A stretch of 63,678 nucleotides of DNA, taken from Clostridiales bacterium. Lineage in GTDB: Bacteria > Bacillota_A > Clostridia > Oscillospirales > Oscillospiraceae. Within the stretch, counting starts at the first letter, position 1. Each line of letters starts with the position of its first letter. The stretch is taken from positions 1 through 63,678 of the forward strand of contig SFKX01000016.1 of NCBI GenBank assembly GCA_004553625.1, in the 5' to 3' direction. Positions 1-8,763 of the stretch are shown in pieces. The translations under genes were made by a program, and so were the position numbers. The notes beneath the pieces were generated by a model. The model was not told where the DNA came from. It made no database searches and worked only from the letters and a program-made list of their open reading frames with translations.

Positions 1-1
1 G

Positions 2-73
2 AAGCTGAATATGGCGTGTTATTTCGTTGACCAATCCTGTCTGACAGATGCTCATTTCGTGTTATTTGGCTAA
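2..73 (+). CDS. possible 3' end of a gene entering from the left
   Basis: One reading frame is open from the window edge to a TAA stop, and a strong intrinsic terminator follows 13 bases later, which is what the tail of a real gene would look like. Only 23 codons are visible, so no family can be named. The segment is AT-richer than the downstream genes. It could equally be untranslated sequence. Confidence 0.3.
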   Translation, partial: KLNMACYFVDQSCLTDAHFVLFG

Positions 74-86
74 CACTGTTTTATGA

Positions 87-115
87 ACACCTGCCATTCG
101 GCGGGTGTTTTTTTA
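87..115 (+). terminator. intrinsic terminator
   Basis: A 9-bp stem (ACACCTGCC with GGCGGGTGT, one G-T pair) with a four-base loop is followed by seven T residues on the + strand. It terminates transcription arriving from the left edge. It is not oriented to stop the - strand gene that ends just beyond it. Confidence 0.8.
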
Positions 116-125
116 TTCTTTTCTG

Positions 126-848
126 TCAATACCAGTTGCCTTCGCCCGGGCCGGGCTCGGCGTCGAAGCGACGGAGCTGGTCATAGTACAGGGCGTAGGT
201 AGATTCGGTATAGGGCAGGGTGTAAACCGAGACAAAGGGGATGATCGAAAGCAGAGCCCAGCCGATGAAGCTGAGGTCCAGCACGAAGAGCTCCGCCTTG
301 TGTCCGCGCATGAGCCTCTTGCTCTCGCGGATGCACTCCATGATCCCCATCTCGGGGTGGTCCAGCAGCAGGTAGAGGGCCTGGCGGTAGCGGTAGCTGG
401 CGACGATGCCGGGAATGACGAAAAGCAGGCTCCAGAGAAACACAAAGATACCGCTGACGATGTTAAGGCCGATGATCTTGAGGAAGTGCTGAAAGCCGTC
501 CATGAGGTTCCAAAAGCTGTTGGCCTGGCGTCTTATCATGTTGAGCACGAAGATGACGAAGCCGGCGTAGAGCAGCTGGAGCATGAAGTTGAGCAGCAGG
601 TCTATGACGTAGGCAAAGGCACCGGGTCCATGCGAGAGATAGGCCCGGATGACTATATCCGGATCGCTGGAATAGAACATTTTTGCTAGAGTGACGGCGT
701 CTGCCCGCATGAGCTTGGTGGAGAGGATCGTGATGACGTAAACTACGGCGCAGTATATGAGCGCGGTGAGGTAGGGGCTGACGGCCGACTGGCGCATGGA
801 CTCTCTCGCGTCCGCCTTGAGGGCGGCGCGGTCCATATATCTGGGCAT
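126..848 (-). CDS. DUF975 family integral membrane protein
   Basis: This 240-residue protein has the DUF975 layout: a soluble start (MDRAALKADARESMRQ), then about five or six hydrophobic segments, with a conserved central part containing GIMECIRESKRLMRGHKAELF and a following hydrophobic helix. The function of the family is unknown. The open frame extends 21 codons further upstream, but the ATG chosen here sits behind GAAAGGAG at good spacing. It is transcribed divergently from recJ and has no - strand partner in view. Confidence 0.8.
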   Translation of the reverse strand: MPRYMDRAALKADARESMRQSAVSPYLTALIYCAVVYVITILSTKLMRADAVTLAKMFYSSDPDIVIRAYLSHGPGAFAYVIDLLLNFMLQLLYAGFVIFVLNMIRRQANSFWNLMDGFQHFLKIIGLNIVSGIFVFLWSLLFVIPGIVASYRYRQALYLLLDHPEMGIMECIRESKRLMRGHKAELFVLDLSFIGWALLSIIPFVSVYTLPYTESTYALYYDQLRRFDAEPGPGEGNWY

Positions 849-938
849 AATGATACTCCTTTCAAAGCACGGCTTTGCTGCTAGTTTACACCACGTGCGC
901 GGCTTTAACAAGCCCCAACCTGAGCGCGAAGATTGCTC

Positions 939-966
939 TTGCGCTTGTGGGAAGGCGTGGTATAAT
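939..966 (+). promoter_or_regulatory. predicted sigma-A promoter for the recJ operon
   Basis: A perfect TATAAT lies 62 bases before the recJ start. The best -35 match is the weak TTGCGC, 16 bases upstream. The intervening leader is AT-rich and holds no open frame. Confidence 0.5.
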
Positions 967-1027
967 AATATAATTATAGATTATTACGTTTATTCGGGAA
1001 AGGAAAGCGGCCTGAGCGCCGGAGAAT

Positions 1028-3064
1028 ATGAGTTACAGTGCCTGGAACATACCCGCGTGCCGGCCGGAGGCGCCTGAGCCGCTGGTCCGCGCGGGATATA
1101 CGCCGCTTTTGGCGGCGATACTCTGCCGCCGCGGCCTGGATACGCCGGAGGCGGCGCAAGCCTTCCTGGAGGGCGGGCCGGAGCTTTTGGTGGACCCCTT
1201 CCTCCTCGAGGATATGGACAGGGCCGCGGCCCGGCTGCGCCTTGCGATAGAGCGGCGGGAAACGGTCGCCGTTTTTGGAGATTACGACGTGGACGGCATC
1301 ACCTCCGCCTGCCTCGTCACGAGCTGGCTCCGCTCCAAGGGCCTGGAGTGCAGCACCTATATCCCGGACAGGATGGAAGAGGGCTACGGCCTGAACCTTG
1401 CCGCGATGGACACGCTCCACGCCCGCGGCGCGAGCCTCGTCGTCACCGTGGACTGCGGCATAACGGCCGCCGAGGAGGCGAGGTATGCCTCCGCCCTCGG
1501 CATGGACATGATAATAACCGACCACCACGAGTGCGGCTCCTGCCCCATGCCGGAGGCCGTGGCCGTCGTGGACCCGAAGCGCCCCGGCAGCCGCTACCCG
1601 AACGCGGACCTCGCCGGAGTGGGCGTGGCCTTCAAACTGCTCTGCGCAGTGGAGGGCGGGCCGGAGCGGATACTGGAGCAATACGCGGACCTCGTCGCAA
1701 CCGGGACCATAGCGGACGTCATGCCGCTCACCGGAGAGAACCGATACATCGTCCGCCTGGGGCTCGAGCAGCTCAACTCGCCGCGCAGGCCGGGCCTGCG
1801 GGCGCTGCTGGCGGAGTCCGGCGCGCTGGGCAGGAGGGTCAGCGCATCGACGGTGGGCTTCACTCTGGCGCCCCGGCTGAACGCCGCCGGCCGCCTGGGC
1901 CACGCGGAGGTCGCCGTCCGTCTCCTGCTCACCTCGGACGAAAAGGAAGCCGCCCGCCTGGCAGCGGAGCTCTGCCGACTCAACCGCGAGCGGCAGGAGC
2001 TTGAGCACGGCATATTCGAGGACGCGCACGGGCTCCTGCGCGGCGAAAAGCCGGACGCGCCCATAGTCCTCGCCGCAGAGGGTTGGCACCAGGGCGTCAT
2101 CGGAATCGCGGCCTCCAAGCTGGCGGAGGAATTTTCCCTGCCCACAGTCATGATCTGCCTGGACGGAGAGAGCGGCAAGGGCTCCTGCCGGAGCTACGGG
2201 GGCTTCAACCTCTTCGACGCGCTCTCCGCCTGCTCGGACTGGCTGGAGGGCTACGGCGGGCACGCGCTGGCCGCGGGCCTGTCCATTCGCCGCGACAGGG
2301 TCGAGGGTTTCCGCCGCGCCATCGCGGAATATTACCGCGGCCTGCCCCCGGCGGAGGCGCCCTGCCTCAACTGCGAGCTCAGGGTGGACGACCCGGCCCT
2401 GCTCTCCATGGCCTGCGTCGAGTCTCTCGAGCAGCTCGAGCCCTACGGCAGCGGCAACCCCAGGCCTACCCTCTGCATCACGGACGCCCTGCTCGACCGC
2501 GTCACGCCCATAGGCGGCGGGCGGCACCTGAAGCTCAAGCTCGTGAAGGGCGGTGTCAGCTTCGACTGCGTCATGTTCTCCAAGCGCGAGAGCGAGCTCG
2601 GCGCGCGCGAGGGAGACAGGGTGGACGCCGCATTCTACCCGCAGATAAACGAATACCACGGTCACCGCTCCGTGCAGCTGCTCATGAGCGCGCTCCGCCT
2701 GACCGACACCCTGCCGCTCTGCCGGGACATACTGGACGGCAGGCTGCCTGAGCCCTGGGACGGCTCGGACCTCTTCCCGGAGCGGAGCGACTTCGTCCGG
2801 GTCTGGCGCTGGCTGGAGCGCCGCGGCGGAGGCGCGCGGGGCAGCCTGGAGGACGTCCCCGGCTGGAGGCCCGGAGGTATGCACCCGGCAAAGCTGCTGC
2901 TCTGCCTGCGAGTCATGCGGGACAGCGGGCTCGTCAGCGCCCAGCGCAGCGGCGGCGAGCTCAGGGTCCAGATCCAGAAATTCCAGGGCAAGGCGGACCT
3001 CGCCTCGCACCCGCTCATCAAAAAACTCAGACAATACAGGGAAAGATATGAAGAAGGGAGGTGA
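1028..3064 (+). CDS. recJ: single-stranded-DNA-specific exonuclease RecJ
   Basis: RecJ degrades single-stranded DNA 5' to 3' in recombination and repair. The 678-residue protein shows the DHH phosphoesterase core: DYDVDG near residue 86, DCGIT near 142 and the DHH triad near 165, followed by a DHHA1-type domain with the GG(H/R)xxAAG-like stretch GGHALAAGLS near 413 and an OB-fold region near 470-560. Length suits the Firmicute family, although the C-terminal extension of some homologs is short here. Its stop overlaps the GTG upstream of rel, so it heads the recJ-rel-dtd operon, a common Clostridial order. Confidence 0.95.
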   Translation: MSYSAWNIPACRPEAPEPLVRAGYTPLLAAILCRRGLDTPEAAQAFLEGGPELLVDPFLLEDMDRAAARLRLAIERRETVAVFGDYDVDGITSACLVTSWLRSKGLECSTYIPDRMEEGYGLNLAAMDTLHARGASLVVTVDCGITAAEEARYASALGMDMIITDHHECGSCPMPEAVAVVDPKRPGSRYPNADLAGVGVAFKLLCAVEGGPERILEQYADLVATGTIADVMPLTGENRYIVRLGLEQLNSPRRPGLRALLAESGALGRRVSASTVGFTLAPRLNAAGRLGHAEVAVRLLLTSDEKEAARLAAELCRLNRERQELEHGIFEDAHGLLRGEKPDAPIVLAAEGWHQGVIGIAASKLAEEFSLPTVMICLDGESGKGSCRSYGGFNLFDALSACSDWLEGYGGHALAAGLSIRRDRVEGFRRAIAEYYRGLPPAEAPCLNCELRVDDPALLSMACVESLEQLEPYGSGNPRPTLCITDALLDRVTPIGGGRHLKLKLVKGGVSFDCVMFSKRESELGAREGDRVDAAFYPQINEYHGHRSVQLLMSALRLTDTLPLCRDILDGRLPEPWDGSDLFPERSDFVRVWRWLERRGGGARGSLEDVPGWRPGGMHPAKLLLCLRVMRDSGLVSAQRSGGELRVQIQKFQGKADLASHPLIKKLRQYRERYEEGR

Positions 3065-3069
3065 GCCGT

Positions 3070-5337
3070 ATGGCAGCCGGAATGAGGGGCGTCAGCTCCG
3101 AATACAGAGACGAGATAATAAGGCCGCAGTCGCCCAAGCCTGTGATGGACCCGGAGGAGTGCTGGAAAAGCCTCGAGAGCAAGATCCTGGCCGGGAACAT
3201 CGCCATGGACATGGGCCGGGTGCGCAACGCCTTTGAATACGCCGTCAAGCTCCACGAGGGCCAGAAGCGCCGCGACGGCTCGCCCTACGTCACGCACTGC
3301 GTGGCCACGGCCGAGATAATCGCCGAGCAGGGCCTCGACGAGGACTCCGTCGTCGCCGCGCTGCTGCACGACGTCATAGAGGACACCCCCGCCACGCACG
3401 AGGACGTGCGCCGCCAGTTCGGCTCCACCGTGGCCGACATCGTGGAGGGCGTCACAAAGCTCACCCGCGTGCAGTACACCAGCCACGAGGACGAGCAGGC
3501 GGAAAACCTCCGCAAAATGCTCATCGCCATGGCCAAGGACATCCGTGTCATCCTTATCAAGATAGCCGACCGGCTCCACAATATGCGCACGATGGACTAC
3601 CAGAGCGGCGAAAAGCAGCTCATAAAGTCCGCCGAGACGATGGAGATCTACGCTCCCATCGCACACCGCCTGGGTATGCAGAAGATAAAATGGGAGCTCG
3701 AGGACCGCTCGCTCTACTACCTCGACCGCGAGGGCTACAAGGAGATAACGGACGCCCTCTCCACCCGCATGGACACCCTGCGCGTGTTCATGGCTAAGGT
3801 CGAAAAGCAGATCCAGGGCCGCATGGACGAGGAAAAGATAGACGCCACGGTCTACGGCAGGATAAAGCACGTCTACAGCATCTACCGCAAGATGTTCGCC
3901 CAGCAGCTCGACATAAACGGCATCTTCGACCTCTGCGCCTTCCGCGTCATCGTGGACAGCATACCCGACTGCTACAACGCCCTCGGCATGATCCACGATA
4001 TGTACAAGCCCGTGCCGGGCCGCTTCAAGGACTACGTCTCCATGGCCAAGCCCAACGGCTACCAGAGCGTCCACACGACGGTCATCGGCGACGAGGGCAT
4101 ACCCTTCGAGGTGCAGATCCGCACCTGGGACATGCACCTCACAGCCGAATACGGCGTTGCGGCGCACTGGAAATACAAGTCCGGCGAGCAGGGAGTCAAG
4201 GAGGGGGACGAGGAGAAGTTCGCCTGGGTCCGCCGCCTGCTCGAGGCCCAGCAGGAGACCGACGCCACCGAGTTCGTACACGACCTCAAGATAGACATGT
4301 TCGCGGACGAGGTCTTTGTGTTCACGCCCTCGGGCGACGTCATAAACCTCCCCGCCGGGGCGACGCCCATAGACTTCGCCTACGCGATACACTCGGGCGT
4401 CGGCAACGCCATGGTGGGCGCCTCGGTGAACGGGCGCATCGTCACCTTTGACCACGTCCTGCAAAACGGCGACATCGTGGAGGTCCGCACCTCCAAGTCC
4501 GCGCCGGGGCCGAGTCGTGACTGGCTCCAGCTCGCCAAGAGCTCCAGCGCGCGCACGAAGATAAAGCAGTGGTTCAAAAAGGAAAAGCGTGAGGAGAACG
4601 TCCAGCGCGGACGCGACATGTTCGACGCAGAGCTCCGCCGCAACGGCCTGACCATGGCCGACGTCATGGACGAGGAGGTCCTCCCGCACATCCTCAAGAA
4701 GCTATCCGTCCCGTCCATGGACGAGCTCTACGCCGCCATAGGCTACGGCGGGCAGACGGCGGTCCGGAGCGTCAACCGTGTGAAGGACGAGCTGGCGCAT
4801 ATCAAGAGGCCGGAGAAAAAGACAGTCCTCGACAAGATAAACGAACAGGCCGAAAAGAGAACAGCCAGGCCCCAGAAGGCCGTCCACGGCGTCCTGGTGG
4901 AGGGGATAGACAACTGCCTCATCAAGTTCTCCAAGTGCTGCACACCCGTGCCGGGGGACGACATCGTGGGCTTCATCACCCGGGGCAACGGCGTCTCCAT
5001 CCACCGGACGGACTGCCAGAACTACCTCAAGCAGCGCCTAGCCACGGGCGCGGACGGGCGCTGGATAGACGTCAGCTGGGCTGACAGCACGACGGACCTC
5101 TATATCACGACGCTGCGCATCCTCGCCAAGGAGCGCTCCGGCCTCATCATGGACATCGCCACGGTGCTCAACGCCCTGAACGCCAAGGTCCGCAGCCTCT
5201 CGGCGCGCGACATCGGCAACGACCAGTCCACCGCGGCCGTCACCGTCGAGGTCAAGACGCTGGACGAGCTCAAGGTCATCATAAACCGCATCGCCGCTAT
5301 CCGCGGCGTCATAGAAGTCAGGAGGGCAAGCTCATGA
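3070..5337 (+). CDS. rel: bifunctional (p)ppGpp synthetase/hydrolase Rel
   Basis: Rel makes and degrades the stringent-response alarmones in the cytoplasm. In 755 residues it has the HD hydrolase domain (HC near 76, LLHDVIED near 98), the nucleotidyltransferase domain (GRIKHVYSIYRK near 262, then CAFRVIVDS), a TGS domain near 412-470, a zinc-finger-like CC segment (FSKCCTPVPGD) and a C-terminal ACT domain. All residues expected for both activities appear present. I chose the ATG because GGGAGGTGA lies six bases before it; an in-frame GTG nine bases earlier overlaps the ribosome site and the recJ stop. The last four bases overlap dtd. Confidence 0.95.
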   Translation: MAAGMRGVSSEYRDEIIRPQSPKPVMDPEECWKSLESKILAGNIAMDMGRVRNAFEYAVKLHEGQKRRDGSPYVTHCVATAEIIAEQGLDEDSVVAALLHDVIEDTPATHEDVRRQFGSTVADIVEGVTKLTRVQYTSHEDEQAENLRKMLIAMAKDIRVILIKIADRLHNMRTMDYQSGEKQLIKSAETMEIYAPIAHRLGMQKIKWELEDRSLYYLDREGYKEITDALSTRMDTLRVFMAKVEKQIQGRMDEEKIDATVYGRIKHVYSIYRKMFAQQLDINGIFDLCAFRVIVDSIPDCYNALGMIHDMYKPVPGRFKDYVSMAKPNGYQSVHTTVIGDEGIPFEVQIRTWDMHLTAEYGVAAHWKYKSGEQGVKEGDEEKFAWVRRLLEAQQETDATEFVHDLKIDMFADEVFVFTPSGDVINLPAGATPIDFAYAIHSGVGNAMVGASVNGRIVTFDHVLQNGDIVEVRTSKSAPGPSRDWLQLAKSSSARTKIKQWFKKEKREENVQRGRDMFDAELRRNGLTMADVMDEEVLPHILKKLSVPSMDELYAAIGYGGQTAVRSVNRVKDELAHIKRPEKKTVLDKINEQAEKRTARPQKAVHGVLVEGIDNCLIKFSKCCTPVPGDDIVGFITRGNGVSIHRTDCQNYLKQRLATGADGRWIDVSWADSTTDLYITTLRILAKERSGLIMDIATVLNALNAKVRSLSARDIGNDQSTAAVTVEVKTLDELKVIINRIAAIRGVIEVRRASS

Positions 5338-5777
5338 GGGCAGTCGTAACAAGAGTGACCTCCGCCTCCGTGGAGATAGGCGGCGAGGTCAGAGGAAGGA
5401 TAGGCAAGGGCTTTCTGGTACTGCTGGGCGTCTCCGTCGAGGACACGGAGGCCGAGGCGAAGAAGATAGCCGACAAGATCTGCGGCCTGCGCGTCTTTGA
5501 GGACGAGGCCGGCAAGATGAACGTGAACCCCAAGGACGCGGGCGCGGGCCTGCTCATCATCAGCCAGTTCACGCTCTACGCGGACGCGAAGAGCCGCCGC
5601 CCCGGCTTCACGAGGGCGGCCAGGCCGGAGACGGCCGTCCCGCTCTACGAGCTGGTGATATCCGAGTGCCGCGCGCGCGGCTTTGAGGTCGAGACGGGCG
5701 AGTTCGGCGCAGAGATGCAGGTCGCCTCCGTGAACGACGGACCCGTGACGATAATTCTGGACACAAAGGAGCTGTAA
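5334..5777 (+). CDS. dtd: D-aminoacyl-tRNA deacylase
   Basis: Dtd hydrolyses the ester bond of D-amino acids wrongly charged to tRNA. The 147-residue length is typical, and both family signatures are visible: SQFTLYAD near residues 80-87 and NDGPVTIILDTK at the C-terminus (the canonical GP cis-proline motif). It starts inside the rel stop codon (ATGA overlap), which implies translational coupling. The rel-dtd-MBL order is widespread in Firmicutes. Confidence 0.95.
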   Translation: MRAVVTRVTSASVEIGGEVRGRIGKGFLVLLGVSVEDTEAEAKKIADKICGLRVFEDEAGKMNVNPKDAGAGLLIISQFTLYADAKSRRPGFTRAARPETAVPLYELVISECRARGFEVETGEFGAEMQVASVNDGPVTIILDTKEL

Positions 5778-5779
5778 TC

Positions 5780-6394
5780 ATGCTTATAAAGACCCTGGTA
5801 GTCGGCCAGATCGAGACGAACTGCTACGTCGTGACGGATGAGGCTACGCTCGACTGCGTGGTCATAGACCCCGGCGACGAGTCCAACACCATAATGAACT
5901 ACCTGGAGGAGAACAAGCTCAAGTGCCGGGCGGTTTTCCTCACTCACGCGCACTTCGACCATGTGAGCGCCGCCAACGCCGTCCTGGAAGAGACCGGCGC
6001 GCCGCTCTATATCTGCGAGAAGGAGCTGCCCGTCGTGAAGAGCGGGGCCTCCGGCCGCTTCCGCCTGCCCGAGGACGTCCGCTACTACAAGGACGGCGAC
6101 GAGATCGAGATCTCCGGCCTGAAGTTCAAGGTCCTGGAGACGCCGGGACACACGCCCGGCGGCGTCAGCCTGGTCTGCGGCGACGCGCTCTTCTCCGGCG
6201 ACACGCTCTTCCGCGGCTCCTGCGGCCGGACGGACCTGCCCGGCGGCGACATGCGCGTCCAGCTGCGCTCGCTCAAGCGCCTGGCGGAGCTGCCCGGCGA
6301 CTACGAGGTATACCCCGGCCACGCCGAGGCCAGCAGGCTCAGCATAGAGCGGGTGTATAACCCCTATATTCGCCACGCGATCGAGAAGATGTGA
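5780..6394 (+). CDS. MBL-fold metallo-hydrolase, glyoxalase II-like
   Basis: This 204-residue protein carries the metal-binding THAHFDH motif near residues 55-61, a later GHTPGG histidine, the SGDTLF aspartate and a terminal PGHAE histidine, so the two-metal site is complete. The fold is that of hydroxyacylglutathione hydrolase, but such short versions in Firmicutes act on various thioesters or phosphate esters and the substrate cannot be read here. It begins two bases after the dtd stop, using AAGGAG inside the dtd end as its ribosome site. Confidence 0.9.
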   Translation: MLIKTLVVGQIETNCYVVTDEATLDCVVIDPGDESNTIMNYLEENKLKCRAVFLTHAHFDHVSAANAVLEETGAPLYICEKELPVVKSGASGRFRLPEDVRYYKDGDEIEISGLKFKVLETPGHTPGGVSLVCGDALFSGDTLFRGSCGRTDLPGGDMRVQLRSLKRLAELPGDYEVYPGHAEASRLSIERVYNPYIRHAIEKM

Positions 6395-6395
6395 A

Positions 6396-7523
6396 ATGCC
6401 TAACGCCATAGACTACATCGACTGGAGAGGGGACATACCCCTCTCCGTCTCGCCCTTCAACGAGGTGGATAACCTCCTCGTCTGCAAGCTGGTGTCCCTG
6501 GACTTCACGGACATCGTCCCCTCCGAGGGCGAGCGCAGCATACAGGAGGCCGCGCAGGGCTACTTCGACAAGTTCGGCGAGGAGGACGTCAGACGCGGCG
6601 TACTGCTCGCGCCCGGCGCCGTCACCATGCTCAAAAAGATGCTGAAGGCCCCGAGATTCCGGGACCTGCGCCTGCGCGACTACGTCTACCATGTGGACCA
6701 GAAGGCAGAAAAGCAGTTTTCCGCCATGACGGTGGTCCTGCCGGACGAGACGCGCTACATCGCCTTCCGCGGCACGGACGACAACCTCGTCGCCTGGAAG
6801 GAGGACTTCAACATGGGCAGCCTCGACGCGGTCCCCGCTCAGACGGACGCGGCGAGCTACCTCATGCGCGCCGCCTGGCGCTTCGAGGGCAGGATGCGCG
6901 TCGGAGGGCATTCCAAGGGCGGCAACCTCGCCGTCTACGCCGCCATGCACAACCCCGAGGAGCTGCAAGAGCGGATAATCGAGATCTATAACAACGACGG
7001 GCCAGGCTTCCGCGAGTCCGTGCGCGGCCTGCCCGAATACCAGCACATCGCGCCGAAGATACGCACGCTGGTGCCGCAGTATTCGCTCGTCGGCGTGCTG
7101 CTCAGCCACGACGCGGACTTCGAGATAGTCGAGAGCACGGAGACGGGCATCTCCGCACACAACGGCTACACCTGGGAGGTCCTGGGGACGAGCTTTGTCC
7201 GCTGCGAGGACTTCGCCTTCCGCAGCCGGGTGTTCAACGACGCCGTCCACGGCTGGGCGGACGGGCTGGACCTGCAGCAGCGCCAGGAGCTGACGGACGC
7301 CGTTTTTGACGCCCTCGCCGCCACCGGCGCCAAGACCCTCACGGACCTCACCGAGCAGAAGGTCCGCAAGGCGCTCACCGCCGCGCGCGACCTCTTCGGC
7401 GACGAGGACCAGCGCGAGCTCTTCGTGGACTCGATGGAGCTGCTCTTCAAGGAGTACGCGGCCTCGGCGAAGCGCGCCCTGCCCCTGGGCAGGCTGCGGC
7501 GCAGAAAGAAGGCCGCCGATTGA
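6396..7523 (+). CDS. DUF2974 (Mbeg1-like) alpha/beta-hydrolase
   Basis: The 375-residue protein has the DUF2974 arrangement: an N-terminal helical part, FRGTDDNLVAWKEDF near 125-140 and the nucleophile elbow GGHSKGGN near 170-177, which resembles the GxSxG of lipases. No signal peptide is visible, so it probably stays in the cytoplasm. The function of the family is not established; lipase or esterase activity is a reasonable inference from the serine elbow. It begins one base after the preceding stop and overlaps the following regulator gene. Confidence 0.85.
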   Translation: MPNAIDYIDWRGDIPLSVSPFNEVDNLLVCKLVSLDFTDIVPSEGERSIQEAAQGYFDKFGEEDVRRGVLLAPGAVTMLKKMLKAPRFRDLRLRDYVYHVDQKAEKQFSAMTVVLPDETRYIAFRGTDDNLVAWKEDFNMGSLDAVPAQTDAASYLMRAAWRFEGRMRVGGHSKGGNLAVYAAMHNPEELQERIIEIYNNDGPGFRESVRGLPEYQHIAPKIRTLVPQYSLVGVLLSHDADFEIVESTETGISAHNGYTWEVLGTSFVRCEDFAFRSRVFNDAVHGWADGLDLQQRQELTDAVFDALAATGAKTLTDLTEQKVRKALTAARDLFGDEDQRELFVDSMELLFKEYAASAKRALPLGRLRRRKKAAD

Positions 7524-8677
7524 GGCCCGAACTCGCCGGCGCGCTAATAAGGCGCGCAAGACTGGAAAAGAACTGGAGCCAGGAGGGGCTGTGCCGCGGC
7601 ATCTGCTCCATCTCCTGGCTCTCGAAGATAGAGGCCGGGCGCGAGGGGGCGGACCCGGAGCTCGTCGCGGCGCTCTTCGCACGGCTGGGCCTGGAGACGG
7701 ATGAAACGCCCGAGGCGGCGGAGCTCATAGAGCGCTGCTACGAGGCGGCCTTTTCCCTCGACTACGAGGACTGGGACGGCCTGCGCGCGGAGCTTGCCGC
7801 GGCTCGGCTCGAAAGGGGGCCGTACTGCGTGGACGCGGCGCTGCTGGGGCGGCTCTTCTCGGAAGAGAAGGGCGCGCCGGACTGGGTGCGGGCCATGGAG
7901 GACGTGCTGGAGCCCAGGCAGCGCTCGCTGCTCTTGTGGCTCTCGGGCGACTTTGAGGCGCTCTGCCGCTTTGACGGGTCGGCCTGCGCCTTCTACCTCT
8001 ATGGCTACGAGGCCTATTGTGCGGGCAACAACACCCTGGCCCTCGAACTGCTGGAGCGAACCTGCCGCCTGGCGGCGGACGAGGGACGGCTGCGCATTCT
8101 CATGAACGCGCGCGTCACGATCGGCAACTGTTACAGCAACGGTATGCAGTACGAGGCCATGCTCCGGCACTACGCTGCCGCGGAGCGCATGGCCCGTACT
8201 CTGGGCGACGATGACACCGCGCGCAGCATAGAGTATAACCGCGCGGCCACGGCCCTGGAGCTGGGCCGGGCGCAGGAGGCATACGACGCGCTCACAAAGC
8301 TCGGCGCGGAGAGCGCGATGGAGCTGCACAAGCTGGCCGCGGCCTGCGAGCTGCTGGGCAGGCGCGAGGAAGCCCTCGCGGTCCTCGACCGGGCGGAGAG
8401 TCCCGAGACCCCCTCGTCGGAGCCGGCGCGCTCTCTCGCACCGCGCATCTGCGGCCTCGTCCGCTACCGGCTGGAGCACCCGGACTACCTTGAGCGCCAG
8501 GAATACGGCGCGGAGCTCATGGAGCTCTTCGAGACGATGCGGCGGGAGCTGCCCATCGGCTACGCGAGCTTCCACCTGCCGCGAGTGCTCGAGTGGCTGC
8601 GGGCAAGGCGGATGTACCGCCAGGCCTATGAGCTGCTGCTAGATTTTCCTGGATACACGGGTTCAAATGCAATTTAA
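7520..8677 (+). CDS. HTH regulator with TPR-like repeats
   Basis: The first 60 residues form a helix-turn-helix of the XRE type (LIRRARLEKNWSQEGLCRG, then SWLSKIEAG). The remaining 320 residues are helical, with tetratricopeptide-like periodicity (for example the paired helices around YEAYCAGNNTLALELLE and NGMQYEAMLRHYAAAERMA). The layout resembles Rgg/PlcR-type regulators that sense peptides with the TPR part, but the ligand is unknown. The start is TTG overlapping the TGA of the upstream gene, so the two are translationally coupled. A terminator follows directly. Confidence 0.8.
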   Translation: MRPELAGALIRRARLEKNWSQEGLCRGICSISWLSKIEAGREGADPELVAALFARLGLETDETPEAAELIERCYEAAFSLDYEDWDGLRAELAAARLERGPYCVDAALLGRLFSEEKGAPDWVRAMEDVLEPRQRSLLLWLSGDFEALCRFDGSACAFYLYGYEAYCAGNNTLALELLERTCRLAADEGRLRILMNARVTIGNCYSNGMQYEAMLRHYAAAERMARTLGDDDTARSIEYNRAATALELGRAQEAYDALTKLGAESAMELHKLAAACELLGRREEALAVLDRAESPETPSSEPARSLAPRICGLVRYRLEHPDYLERQEYGAELMELFETMRRELPIGYASFHLPRVLEWLRARRMYRQAYELLLDFPGYTGSNAI

Positions 8678-8724
8678 GCGGCTGTTTTGGCTTTGATTTT
8701 CCCAAAACAGCCGCCTTTTCTTTT
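8678..8724 (+). terminator. intrinsic terminator of the recJ operon
   Basis: The stem GCGGCTGTTTTGG pairs with CCAAAACAGCCGC across a short loop and is followed by CTTTTCTTTT. It begins as the regulator gene ends and separates the operon from the MFS gene. Confidence 0.85.
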
Positions 8725-8763
8725 CTCAGCCTCCGGCCTAGAATATAGGCGGAGGCGATATTC

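Noticed and set aside
974..3034. A 686-codon - strand frame opposite recJ
   Set aside because: Antisense to recJ with no recognisable domain; recJ carries all catalytic motifs.
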